From Polaromonas glacialis (lineage in GTDB: Bacteria > Pseudomonadota > Gammaproteobacteria > Burkholderiales > Burkholderiaceae_C): a stretch of 64,000 nt of DNA. Each line of letters opens with the position of its first letter. The stretch's first letter is position 1. A program made the position numbers and the translations under genes. Under the pieces are notes generated by a model. The model saw nothing but the letters and a program-made list of their open reading frames with translations. It made no database searches and was not told the origin of the DNA. The stretch covers positions 2,082,259-2,146,258 of the forward strand of contig NZ_KL448323.1 in NCBI RefSeq assembly GCF_000709345.1, read 5' to 3'. Below are positions 10,060-17,577 of this stretch, one piece after another.

Positions 10060-10338
10060 ATGAATCTGACGTTCGACCCTGTCAAAGACGCTGCGAATCA
10101 GGCAGAGCATGGCTTTCCATTGCTGGATGCAGCGCGTTTTGAATGGGGCACTGCCCTGGTCTGGCCCGACCAGAGACGCGACTATGACGAGCCACGCATG
10201 GCGGCGCTGGGCTACATAGGTTTGCGCCTCATGGCCGTGGTGTTTGTGGACCGCCCGCCAGAGCAAGCAACCGAGCGCCGCATCATCAGTTTGAGAAAAG
10301 CCGACAGCCGAGAGGTGAAACGCTATGCCGAAACTTAA
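10060..10338 (+). CDS. brnT: BrnT-family toxin (RelE-like ribonuclease)
   Basis: 92 residues, standard for the family. FDPVKDAANQAEHGFPLLDAARFEW is the typical BrnT N-terminus (shown here only in part: NQAEHGF), and the C-terminal RRIISLRKADSREVKRY contains the conserved Arg and Ser-rich active face. BrnT cleaves RNA and is neutralised by BrnA. The toxin precedes the antitoxin, as in other brnTA loci, and overlaps it by 14 bp. No Shine-Dalgarno sequence is visible because the operator nearly abuts the ATG, so initiation may be weak or leaderless. Confidence 0.9.
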   Translation: MNLTFDPVKDAANQAEHGFPLLDAARFEWGTALVWPDQRRDYDEPRMAALGYIGLRLMAVVFVDRPPEQATERRIISLRKADSREVKRYAET

Positions 10339-10612
10339 AGCCGGAACCATTCTGCCGACGCCTGCCGAGGACGCAGCCATCACGACTGCCGCAATGGCTG
10401 ACCTTGATGCCGTGCCGTTCACGGATGCCGAATGGGAGCAGGTCAAGCCCCAGGTGCGCCGTGGCCGTCCACTGGGTAGCGGCACCAAGACGCAGGTCAC
10501 GCTGCGCCTTGATGTAGAGGTGGTGGAGAAATTCAGGGCGTCAGGCGATGGCTGGCAAACGCGTATCAATGACGCTTTGAAAAGCTGGGTGCATTCATGC
10601 ATGAAGGATTAA
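10325..10612 (+). CDS. brnA: BrnA-family antitoxin
   Basis: 95 residues. The C-terminal ribbon-helix-helix segment (KTQVTLRLDVEVVEKFRASG, then GWQTRINDALKSW) is typical of BrnA and serves in DNA binding and dimerisation. The N-terminal half, with DAVPFTDAEWEQV, is the toxin-wrapping part. The start lies inside the brnT reading frame (14-bp overlap), which favours coupled translation and correct toxin/antitoxin ratio. It probably represses the operon at the 10011-10052 inverted repeat. Confidence 0.9.
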   Translation: MPKLKAGTILPTPAEDAAITTAAMADLDAVPFTDAEWEQVKPQVRRGRPLGSGTKTQVTLRLDVEVVEKFRASGDGWQTRINDALKSWVHSCMKD

Positions 10613-10738
10613 CGGGAATCCACCCCTCATTGCGTTGTCAGCGCTGACGGATTCATCGTCATGGCATTTCCGAAGAAGGGTTCAAGCGTAAAACGCAATC
10701 CACGGTAAAAAGTGAAGCGCAGATTCCAACTTGCCACT

Positions 10739-11110
10739 TCAATGCAGCAAGCCAGCCGCCACGCCCAGGCGCGTCGCCGCTGCCGCCAGGCGCTTGTCCA
10801 GCGTCCACAACACACCACCCGGCGTTAACCGCACGCTGGCGAGCAAACACGCGTCCACATACCCAATCCCCAACCCGTGCAGGGCATGGATGCCAATGAA
10901 ACCAAGCACTTCTTCGGCGCTGGCCACGCAGGCCTGGGGAAGGTTTTGCAGGGCATCGAGGATCGTGGCGCGCTGCTGCAGGCTGCCCAGGGCCAGTTCA
11001 CCCACAACATAAGCATGCGACAACACCTGCCCACGCTGAAGCAGGCCGGCCAGTTCGCTGTTGCCGCGCTGCAGATGCTCGACCCACACGGAGGTGTCCA
11101 CCAGAACCAT
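10739..11110 (-). CDS. vapC: VapC-type PIN-domain toxin
   Basis: 123 residues. A PIN-domain ribonuclease with the first catalytic Asp in VLVDTSVWVEHL (Asp5), a central Glu in VVGELALGSL, and a later acidic pair in GYVDACLLAS plus the WTLDKRL end motif. Family members cleave tRNA or rRNA when not bound by VapB. It lies 6 bp downstream of its antitoxin gene on the same strand. The 126 bp between its stop and brnA holds no gene or clear signal. Confidence 0.92.
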   Translation of the reverse strand: MVLVDTSVWVEHLQRGNSELAGLLQRGQVLSHAYVVGELALGSLQQRATILDALQNLPQACVASAEEVLGFIGIHALHGLGIGYVDACLLASVRLTPGGVLWTLDKRLAAAATRLGVAAGLLH

Positions 11111-11116
11111 GCCGAC

Positions 11117-11311
11117 TCAGCCTTGCGACGGACGGCGGGGAATCGGCTGGAGCGCAGGCTCGGTGCCGCCCAGCAAGGCCAGCCGGCGCGCACTCTCTCG
11201 TTCAATCAGGGCTTTCAGGGCTTCGCGCACCAGGGCGGATTTTTCTTTCAGGCCGGTGTAACTCTCGGCTTTGGCCAGCAGTTCGTCGTCCAGGGACAGT
11301 GTGGTTCGCAT
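11117..11311 (-). CDS. vapB: VapB-type antitoxin (DUF2191-like)
   Basis: 64 residues. The N-terminus MRTTLSLDDELLAKAESYTG is a ribbon-helix-helix fold typical of short VapB proteins, followed by LVREALKALIERE. It binds the adjacent PIN toxin and probably its own promoter. The C-terminal PIPRRPSQ tail is the usual toxin-binding disordered end. It is the first gene of a two-gene operon with vapC. Confidence 0.9.
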   Translation of the reverse strand: MRTTLSLDDELLAKAESYTGLKEKSALVREALKALIERESARRLALLGGTEPALQPIPRRPSQG

Positions 11312-11331
11312 GATGAATGTTCCATAAAAAT

Positions 11332-11384
11332 GAATTAAGGCACAAATATTAGCATCACTTGATGTCTATAAAAATGCCTAATTC
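11332..11384. promoter_or_regulatory. Probable vapBC operator/promoter region
   Basis: AT-rich region upstream of vapB with an imperfect inverted repeat, GAATTAAGGCA (11332-11342) against TGCCTAATTC (11375-11384), and a repeated ATAAAAATG word near each arm. This position fits VapB autoregulation. The assignment is inferred from position and symmetry only. Confidence 0.4.
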
Positions 11385-11437
11385 TGTCGGTAGCGGTGAC
11401 CGTGGACGATAAGGCGCTGTGCGTGCGCCATTGAATC

Positions 11438-11500
11438 GCTATCAATAAAATAGCTGCCTATGCATACAGGTATCGCGCAAACGACCATTTTTCCTTAAAA
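11438..11500 (+). repeat. Dispersed GCTATT/AATAGC repeat, near-complete copy
   Basis: Begins GCTATCAATAAAATAGCTG, then a TGCATACAGGTAT...GCGCAAACGACC segment and an A/T-rich tail. It shares its first 20 bases with the copy at 5121. It lies between vapBC and the OmpR-family regulator in an otherwise empty 282-bp interval. Confidence 0.7.
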
Positions 11501-11536
11501 AACCAGCTTTGGCACTCTGCAATTTGCGCCGCAGTT

Positions 11537-11553
11537 TTTAAGCCCCGTCTAAG
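11537..11553 (+). promoter_or_regulatory. PmrA/QseB-like direct-repeat box upstream of the response regulator
   Basis: TTTAAG, five bases, TCTAAG: two direct half-sites with 11-bp period, as bound by OmpR/PhoB-family dimers (the PmrA box is YTTAAG-N5-YTTAAG). It ends 40 bp before the regulator start. A near-identical box precedes htrA at 13595. Autoregulation is inferred. Confidence 0.55.
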
Positions 11554-11593
11554 CTACACCCGCCAGACTCCCACGACTTTCAAAAGGAACCCC

Positions 11594-12253
11594 ATGCGCC
11601 TGCTGCTGGTAGAAGACGACGCCATGATCGGCGAGGCCGTGCTGCAGGTGCTGCGCGCCGAGCATTACGCGGTGGACTGGGTGCGCGATGGCGTCATGGC
11701 CGACGGCGCACTCAAAAGCGAACAGTACGACCTGGTGCTGCTGGACCTGGGCCTGCCCAAACGCGACGGCCTGGATGTGCTGCGCGCCCTGCGCGCCCGG
11801 CGCGCCCATGTTCCCGTCCTGATCGCCACGGCGCGCGATGCGGTCGGCGACCGCATCGCCGGGCTGGACGCCGGCGCCGACGACTATGTGGTCAAGCCCT
11901 TTGACATCGACGAGCTGCTGGCGCGCATCCGCGCCTTGTTGCGCCGCAGCGCCGGCCGGGGCGAGCCGGTGTTTTCCCACAAGGGCGTGAGCCTGAACCC
12001 GGCCACCCGCGAAGCCACGGTGCAGGGCCAGCCGGCGCTGCTCTCAGCACGCGAATGGGCGGTGCTCGAAGCGCTGATTGCCCGCCCCGGCGCGGTGCTG
12101 TCACGCGCCCAGCTGGAGGAAAAGCTGTTCAGCTGGAAGGACGATGTCAGCAGCAACGCGGTCGAGGTGTATGTCCACGGCCTTCGCAAGAAGCTCGGCA
12201 ACGACTTCATCCAGACCGTTCGCGGCCTGGGTTATGTGGTGCCCAGGGAATGA
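11594..12253 (+). CDS. OmpR-family response regulator (QseB/PmrA-like)
   Basis: 219 residues. The receiver domain has LLLVEDDAMIG at the N-terminus, phosphoacceptor Asp51 in LLDLGLPKRDG and Lys in YVVKPFDIDEL. The winged-helix effector domain (about 125-219) ends with NAVEVYVHGLRKKLG and IQTVRGLGYVV, typical of the QseB/PmrA/TctD group. An AAAAGGAA ribosome site precedes the ATG. The stop overlaps the kinase start (ATGA). The presence of the same box upstream of this gene and of htrA suggests it controls itself and the protease. Confidence 0.95.
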   Translation: MRLLLVEDDAMIGEAVLQVLRAEHYAVDWVRDGVMADGALKSEQYDLVLLDLGLPKRDGLDVLRALRARRAHVPVLIATARDAVGDRIAGLDAGADDYVVKPFDIDELLARIRALLRRSAGRGEPVFSHKGVSLNPATREATVQGQPALLSAREWAVLEALIARPGAVLSRAQLEEKLFSWKDDVSSNAVEVYVHGLRKKLGNDFIQTVRGLGYVVPRE

Positions 12254-13599
12254 GCAGCACGCATTCCCTGCGCAAGAGGCTGATGTGGTTCGTGCTGGTG
12301 GCGATCTTGCTGGCCGCCGTGCTGCAGGCCGTCACCGCCTACCGGGGCGCGCTGCGCCAGGCCGACGCGATGTTTGACGACCATTTGCAGCAGATGGCGC
12401 GTTCGCTGCGCGGCGGCATTCCGCTCGGGCTGCCGCAGGCCGGGGCCGAAGACGATCCGGGCTACGACCTGTTCGTGCAGATCTGGGGGCAGGACGGCAC
12501 GCAGATTTTCCGCTCCACCCGCTCGGCGCTGCCGCCGCGCGCGGTGCTGGGATTTTCAGACGTCGAGGCGCACGGCAACCGCTACCGCGTGTACACGCTG
12601 CAAACGCCGCTGCAGACCGTGCAGATCGCGCAGGACCTGAGCGCGCGCACCGCCCGGGCGCGGGCGCTGGCACTTCGCGCCGTGCTGCCCTTTGCCTGGC
12701 TCACGCCGCTGCTGATGCTGGCGGTCTGGTGGATCATCAAGCGCTCGCTGGCGCCCATCGAACGCACGCGCCAGGTCGTCGCCAGCCGAGCCGCCGATGA
12801 TTTTTCGCCGCTCGAAGGCGCCGGCCTGCCCGACGAGGTGCGGCCGCTGGTCGATGAGTTGAACTTGCTGTTCGGCAGGGTGCGCCATGCCTTTAAAGCG
12901 CAAAAAAACTTTGTCGCCGACGCCGCGCATGAACTGCGCTCGCCGCTGACGGCGCTCAAGCTCCAGGCGCAAACCCTGCGCCGCGTGGACAGCGACCCCG
13001 CCGCGCGCGAAGCGGCCGTCACGCGCCTGAACCAAGGCATAGACCGGGCGATTCGCGGCGTCGAGCAACTGCTGCTGCTGGCGCGCGAGGAAGCCGGTTC
13101 CGCGCCGCCGGCCAGCGCCGTTCCGGTTGATCTGCAGCAGGTGGTGCAGCTGGCCGTGGCCGACACCTTGCCGCAGGCACGGCACAAACAAATCGACCTG
13201 GGGCTGGCCGGCAACCTGCCAGCACAGGCCGTGCCGCCCGTCAGCGGCCAGCTGGAGGCGCTTCGCATCCTGCTGCGCAACCTGCTTGAAAACGCTGTCA
13301 AGTACACGCCGCCGGGCGGCCAGGTCGATGTGTCGCTGGCGCTGGTGGAGGACTGTCCGGTGCTGCTGGTGGAAGACAGCGGACCGGGCATTGCGCCGGA
13401 AAACCGTTCACGCGTGTTCGACCGCTTTTTTCGCGCCAGCGACGCGGCGCCGCAAACCGGCAGCGGCCTGGGGCTGGCCATCGTCAAGGCGATTGCCGAC
13501 CGGCACGGCGCGGTGCTGGCGCTGGGCGAATCGGCGCGCCTGGGCGGGCTGAAGGTCGAGGTGCGTTTTGCACCAGGCGCGCCGCGCGCCGAACTTTAA
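12250..13599 (+). CDS. Sensor histidine kinase (QseC/PmrB-like)
   Basis: 449 residues starting at the ATG inside the regulator's stop (ATGA overlap). One membrane segment lies at about residues 10-30, then a periplasmic sensor of about 120 residues, and a second membrane segment near residues 140-165 (LPFAWLTPLLMLAVWWII). The phosphoacceptor H-box is FVADAAHELRSPL with His227, followed by an HATPase domain (LLENAVKYTP, DSGPGI, GSGLGLAIVKAIADRHG). The kinase probably senses an envelope signal and phosphorylates the regulator encoded upstream. Its stop codon lies within the box preceding htrA. Confidence 0.95.
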   Translation: MSSTHSLRKRLMWFVLVAILLAAVLQAVTAYRGALRQADAMFDDHLQQMARSLRGGIPLGLPQAGAEDDPGYDLFVQIWGQDGTQIFRSTRSALPPRAVLGFSDVEAHGNRYRVYTLQTPLQTVQIAQDLSARTARARALALRAVLPFAWLTPLLMLAVWWIIKRSLAPIERTRQVVASRAADDFSPLEGAGLPDEVRPLVDELNLLFGRVRHAFKAQKNFVADAAHELRSPLTALKLQAQTLRRVDSDPAAREAAVTRLNQGIDRAIRGVEQLLLLAREEAGSAPPASAVPVDLQQVVQLAVADTLPQARHKQIDLGLAGNLPAQAVPPVSGQLEALRILLRNLLENAVKYTPPGGQVDVSLALVEDCPVLLVEDSGPGIAPENRSRVFDRFFRASDAAPQTGSGLGLAIVKAIADRHGAVLALGESARLGGLKVEVRFAPGAPRAEL

Positions 13600-13611
13600 G
13601 TTTCGCCTAAG
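13595..13611 (+). promoter_or_regulatory. PmrA/QseB-like direct-repeat box upstream of htrA
   Basis: TTTAAG, five bases (TTTCG), CCTAAG. It matches the box at 11537-11553 in 14 of 18 aligned positions, including all of the first half-site. It overlaps the kinase stop codon and lies 66 bp before the htrA start, so htrA may have its own regulated promoter as well as read-through. Confidence 0.5.
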
Positions 13612-13677
13612 CCTGCGTCCCCATAGTTAGCTGCATCGGCACCAAGGCGTGCCCTATCTGATGCAAGGAACTTCCTC

Positions 13678-15198
13678 ATGACATGCGCAGCTTTGACAAA
13701 CACCCGGCTGGTCGCCGCCCTGCTGGCCGCCGGCGCCATCGGCGGCGCCGGGGTTGGCGCCTTTAACGCCGTGCATACGCCGGCCTCCGCCATTTCGCCG
13801 CCTGCCTTTGTCGCAGCAGGACCAGCCGCCACGCCGATGGCCTTGCCCGACTTTTCGCAGATCACCGAGCGCTACGGCCCATCGGTCGTCAATATCAGCG
13901 TCACCGGCACCACCAAGGTGTCCAGCGACTCGCCGCTGGCGCAGGACGGCGGCGACGAAGGCGATGACGCGCTGCCCGGCGGCCCGCTGGGCGAGTTGCT
14001 GCGCCGCTTCCAGCAGGGCCAGGGGCACCCGGGCGCAGGCCGGGGCGGACCCGGCGCGCCGCAGGACATGCCCACGCGCGGCCAGGGCTCGGGCTTCATC
14101 GTCAGCGCCGACGGCATCATCCTGACCAATGCCCATGTGGTGCGCGGCGCGAAGGAAGTCACCGTCAAGCTGACCGACCGGCGCGAGTTCCGCGCCAAGG
14201 TGCTGGGCGCGGACGCCAAGACCGACATTGCCGTGCTGAAAATCGCGGCCAGCAACCTGCCGGTCGCCACGCTGGGCAAGACCAGCGAGCTGAAGGTCGG
14301 CGAATGGGTGCTGGCGATCGGTTCGCCCTTCGGTTTTGAAAACACCGTGACCGCCGGCGTCGTCAGCGCCAAGGGCCGCTCGCTGCCCGACGACAGCGCC
14401 GTGCCCTTCATCCAGACCGACGTCGCCATCAACCCCGGCAATTCGGGCGGGCCGCTGTTCAACGCGCGCGGAGAGGTGGTCGGCATCAACTCGCAAATCT
14501 ACACGCGCAGCGGTGGCTACCAGGGCGTGTCGTTTGCCATCCCGATCGACGTGGCGAACAAGATCAAGAACCAGATCGTTGCCACCGGCAAGGTCGAGCA
14601 TGCGCGGCTGGGCGTGGCGGTGCAGGAGGTCAACCAGGCGTTTGCCGACTCCTTCAAGCTCGACAAGCCCGAAGGCGCGCTGGTTTCCATGGTCGAAAAA
14701 GGCGGCCCGGCCGACAAGGCAGGCCTGCAGCCGGGCGACGTGATCCGCCAAGTCAACGGCCAGCCCATCGTGTCATCGGGAGACCTGCCGGCGGTGATCG
14801 GCCTGGCCGTACCGGGCGACAGCGTCAGGCTCGATGTCTGGCGCCAGGGCGCGGCAAAGGAAATCAACGCCCGGCTGGCCAATGCCGACGACAAGGCCGC
14901 GCAGGTTGCCAGCAAGAAAGACGCACCCGGCCAGGGCAAGCTCGGCCTGGCGCTGCGGCCGCTGCAGCCTGACGAACAGCAGGAAACCGGCGTGGACAGC
15001 GGACTGGTGGTGCAGCAGGCCAGCGGACCGGCGGCGCTGGCCGGCGTGCAGGCGGGCGATGTGCTGCTGTCGATCAACGGCGTTGCGGTGAAAAACATCG
15101 AGCAGGTGCGTAGCGCCGTGGCGAAATCGCAAAAATCGGTGGCGCTGCTGATCTTGCGCGGCGACAGCCGGATTTTCGTTCCGGTGGACCTGGGCTGA
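13678..15198 (+). CDS. Periplasmic serine protease Do/HtrA (DegP/MucD-like)
   Basis: 506 residues. An N-terminal signal segment (LVAALLAAGAIGGAGVGAF) exports it to the periplasm. The trypsin-like domain carries the triad His153 (TNAHVVRGA), Asp183 (TDIAVLKI) and Ser256 (NPGNSGGPLF). Two PDZ domains follow, about residues 300-390 and 420-505. A Gly/Pro-rich loop around residues 100-135 corresponds to the LA loop of DegP. Family members degrade or refold damaged envelope proteins. AAGGAA precedes the ATG. It follows a two-component operon, with a matching regulator box upstream, and ends in a clear terminator. Which of degP, degQ or mucD it equals cannot be decided from sequence alone. Confidence 0.95.
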   Translation: MTCAALTNTRLVAALLAAGAIGGAGVGAFNAVHTPASAISPPAFVAAGPAATPMALPDFSQITERYGPSVVNISVTGTTKVSSDSPLAQDGGDEGDDALPGGPLGELLRRFQQGQGHPGAGRGGPGAPQDMPTRGQGSGFIVSADGIILTNAHVVRGAKEVTVKLTDRREFRAKVLGADAKTDIAVLKIAASNLPVATLGKTSELKVGEWVLAIGSPFGFENTVTAGVVSAKGRSLPDDSAVPFIQTDVAINPGNSGGPLFNARGEVVGINSQIYTRSGGYQGVSFAIPIDVANKIKNQIVATGKVEHARLGVAVQEVNQAFADSFKLDKPEGALVSMVEKGGPADKAGLQPGDVIRQVNGQPIVSSGDLPAVIGLAVPGDSVRLDVWRQGAAKEINARLANADDKAAQVASKKDAPGQGKLGLALRPLQPDEQQETGVDSGLVVQQASGPAALAGVQAGDVLLSINGVAVKNIEQVRSAVAKSQKSVALLILRGDSRIFVPVDLG

Positions 15199-15220
15199 CG
15201 GCTGATGGCGTTGCAGCGGC

Positions 15221-15246
15221 AAAGCGGGCTTCGGTCCGCTTTTTTT
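15221..15246 (+). terminator. Rho-independent terminator after htrA
   Basis: Stem AAAGCGG/CCGCTTT closing a GCTTCGGT loop, with a run of seven T from 15240. It lies 22 bp after the htrA stop and probably ends the regulator-kinase-htrA unit. Confidence 0.85.
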
Positions 15247-15495
15247 CCAACGCATGTCCACTGGCGGCAAGCACGAGCGTGCGACGCACAGATGCGGCGC
15301 AGGCGCCACAAAAACACAGTTTTCACGGGGCTGCCATGCGCTTTTCTGCCTGCATTGACGACTGAACAGCTATCATCCAGCGCTCATCCTTCGCCTTTTT
15401 GGCCCGGCGAATCGATCATCCGGACTGCTGAATCTTGCACGAACGCCTGATTCCGCAGCAGCACCCAAGGTTGTTGGCCAAAAACCGATTCTTGA

Positions 15496-16332
15496 ATGCC
15501 CATGACACCTGATTCACGTCCTGCCTTGCAACGCTGCCTTCCGTTTTTCCATCGATTGGCGCTTCTGGCGCTTGCAGGCGCGGCCGCCTTGCCGGCCTTC
15601 GCTGAAATCCCCCTGCCGTCCGAGTTATCGGCTGACAGCTTCCAGGCACAGCCTGTCGCGCCGGCGCCAGCCTATGCCCGCTGGCAGAGCAGCCTGGACG
15701 CTTTTGCCTTGACCGACAAACAGCAGCGCCCGGCCAGCGACGGCGTGCTGTTCGTCGGCAGCTCGACGATTCGCCTGTGGCCCGATCTGTCGCAGGATTT
15801 CCGGCAAGTGCCCGTTCTGCTCAACCGGGGTTTTGGCGGCTCGACCATGCGCGACTGCAATGCGCTGGTGCGCGAACTGGTCCTCCAGTACAAGCCCCGG
15901 CATGTCATGGTCTACGCGGGCGACAACGACCTGGCCGAGGGCCGCACGCCCGACGGCGTGCTGCGCAGTTTTGCGAATTTCGTGCGCAGCGTCCGCGCTG
16001 AACTGCCGGACACCCGCATCAGCTACATCTCGATCAAGCCCAGCCCCTTGCGGCTCGCGCTGCTTCCCCAGATCAGGCAAACCAACGCCCTGCTGGCCCG
16101 CTATGTGCAGACCGTGCCGAACGCGCGCTACATCGACATCTTCAATCCCATGCTCACGGCCGACGGCCTGCCGCGCCCCGAGCTGTTCCTGGCCGACCGG
16201 CTCCACCTGAACGAGGCCGGCTACCGGCTCTGGCAATCGGTGATTGCAGCCGACCTGTCCGTGGCGCCGGCTATGACGGCGGCGCAGACGGACCCGCTCC
16301 CGCAGCACGCGTCCGTGGCGGTGGGCCGCTAG
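15496..16332 (+). CDS. Secreted SGNH/GDSL-family hydrolase
   Basis: 278 residues with a signal peptide ending about AALPAFA (residue 36). SGNH blocks are present: block I VGSSTIRLW with nucleophile Ser90, block II GFGGSTMRDC with the oxyanion Gly, block III YAGDNDLAEG with the Asn, and block V DRLHLNEAGY with the Asp-x-x-His. The enzyme is a periplasmic esterase or lipase-like acyl hydrolase of unknown substrate. Its last 62 bp overlap the 3' end of the convergent OpgC-type acyltransferase gene. An antagonistic role on acylated glucans would fit but is only a guess. Confidence 0.85.
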   Translation: MPMTPDSRPALQRCLPFFHRLALLALAGAAALPAFAEIPLPSELSADSFQAQPVAPAPAYARWQSSLDAFALTDKQQRPASDGVLFVGSSTIRLWPDLSQDFRQVPVLLNRGFGGSTMRDCNALVRELVLQYKPRHVMVYAGDNDLAEGRTPDGVLRSFANFVRSVRAELPDTRISYISIKPSPLRLALLPQIRQTNALLARYVQTVPNARYIDIFNPMLTADGLPRPELFLADRLHLNEAGYRLWQSVIAADLSVAPAMTAAQTDPLPQHASVAVGR

Positions 16333-17443
16333 TTTTTTCAGCAGCGTCGTGCGCGTTCAGCCGCACGGTGAGCCGCGCCACGGCATACAAGGCGGCAAAG
16401 CTGGCGGCCACCACCAGCGCATCGAGCCACACCGGGTGTTTGGCCGGATCGGCGCCAAAGAACGCCAGCACCAGCAGCACGACCACCAGGTGCGCGCAAA
16501 ACACCGGCAGCGACGCCGCGCCCAGCGTTTCCAGCGCACTCAAGCGCGGCATGCGCCGCATGAGCGCAGGCCCGAAGCGGATTGTGACCACCATCAGCGC
16601 AAACAAATCAAGCAGGCGCAACGGCGCCAGCAGCCATTTGTCGAACAACAGGTTCAGGCTGGCGTTCGACAGGAAAGGCGCCTGCCCGACCGCATGCCGC
16701 CACACCATGCAGGCCAGCGCCACCGGCACGGCCAGTGCAACTGCCCAGCGCGGAAAGGCAAACGGCAGCGGCGCGGCCTCGGTCCGGCTGGCGCCCATCC
16801 ACAAGCCCAGGATCCACAGGAACTGCCAGGAAAACGTGCTGAATGCGCCGGTCTCGTGAAACGGCACGGCCAGGCCGGTCAAGGCCACGGTGCTGTCGTA
16901 CACCCATTGGCCCAGGCCGAACTGGGCCAGCACCCACAGGCCCAGGCTCACGGCCATCACCGTGCGCCAGCCGCCGCGCAGCCCATGGGCCAGCACCCAC
17001 GGGCTGGCCAGCATGAACAGGATGTACATCGGCAGGATGTCGAGCAGCGGCGGCTTGTAGATCAGCAGCAGGCCCGCCAGCAGCGCCGGCAGCGGATGGG
17101 CCAGGTAATACGAGATCAGGTCCTTGACGGCAGGCTCGTCGATGCGCAGCCCGACCGCCGCGATCACCGTGAATAAAAACAGCAGCGTCGCGGCATGGCA
17201 GGCATAGACCTTGAGCGCGCGCCGCCAGAAAGCCAGGCGCATGGCGTCGATGCCTTTCCTGTTTGCCATCTGGCCATACACCATGCCAGCCATGTAGGCC
17301 GACAGCAGCACAAAACCCTCGGCAGCGGACACATAGCCGAAGGGCTGGCCCAGCGGCGAACTCAGGCGCGTCGGCAGGTGCGTGACGGTCATCAGGACCA
17401 GCATCAGGCCGCGCAGCGCATCGAGTTCCCAGCGCCGGGTCAT
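16271..17443 (-). CDS. opgC: OpgC-type membrane acyltransferase
   Basis: 390 residues with about ten hydrophobic segments and a short charged N-terminus, RRWELDALRGLMLVLMTV, where the LDALRG motif is typical of membrane O-acyltransferases. The rest fits the OpgC family (TFSWQFLWILGLWMG; LLDILPMYILFML). In alphaproteobacteria OpgC succinylates osmoregulated periplasmic glucans. The presence of a cyclic glucan synthase gene 11 kb away supports a glucan substrate here, although the acyl group is unknown. The 3' end overlaps the convergent SGNH hydrolase gene by 62 bp. Family confidence is good; substrate is inferred. Confidence 0.82.
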   Translation of the reverse strand: MTRRWELDALRGLMLVLMTVTHLPTRLSSPLGQPFGYVSAAEGFVLLSAYMAGMVYGQMANRKGIDAMRLAFWRRALKVYACHAATLLFLFTVIAAVGLRIDEPAVKDLISYYLAHPLPALLAGLLLIYKPPLLDILPMYILFMLASPWVLAHGLRGGWRTVMAVSLGLWVLAQFGLGQWVYDSTVALTGLAVPFHETGAFSTFSWQFLWILGLWMGASRTEAAPLPFAFPRWAVALAVPVALACMVWRHAVGQAPFLSNASLNLLFDKWLLAPLRLLDLFALMVVTIRFGPALMRRMPRLSALETLGAASLPVFCAHLVVVLLVLAFFGADPAKHPVWLDALVVAASFAALYAVARLTVRLNAHDAAEKTSGPPPRTRAAGAGPSAPPS

Positions 17444-17577
17444 GGCGCCTGCCTGTCAGCGCGGCGATGGGCGCCAGTCAAGGGGATGAAATGAATTGGC
17501 AGGGGGTTTTTCATGGGCTAGGCGGTAGGGGAGATGACGGGAATCGGCTACGCTCAAGCGCCAGACAAGGAGTCAAC

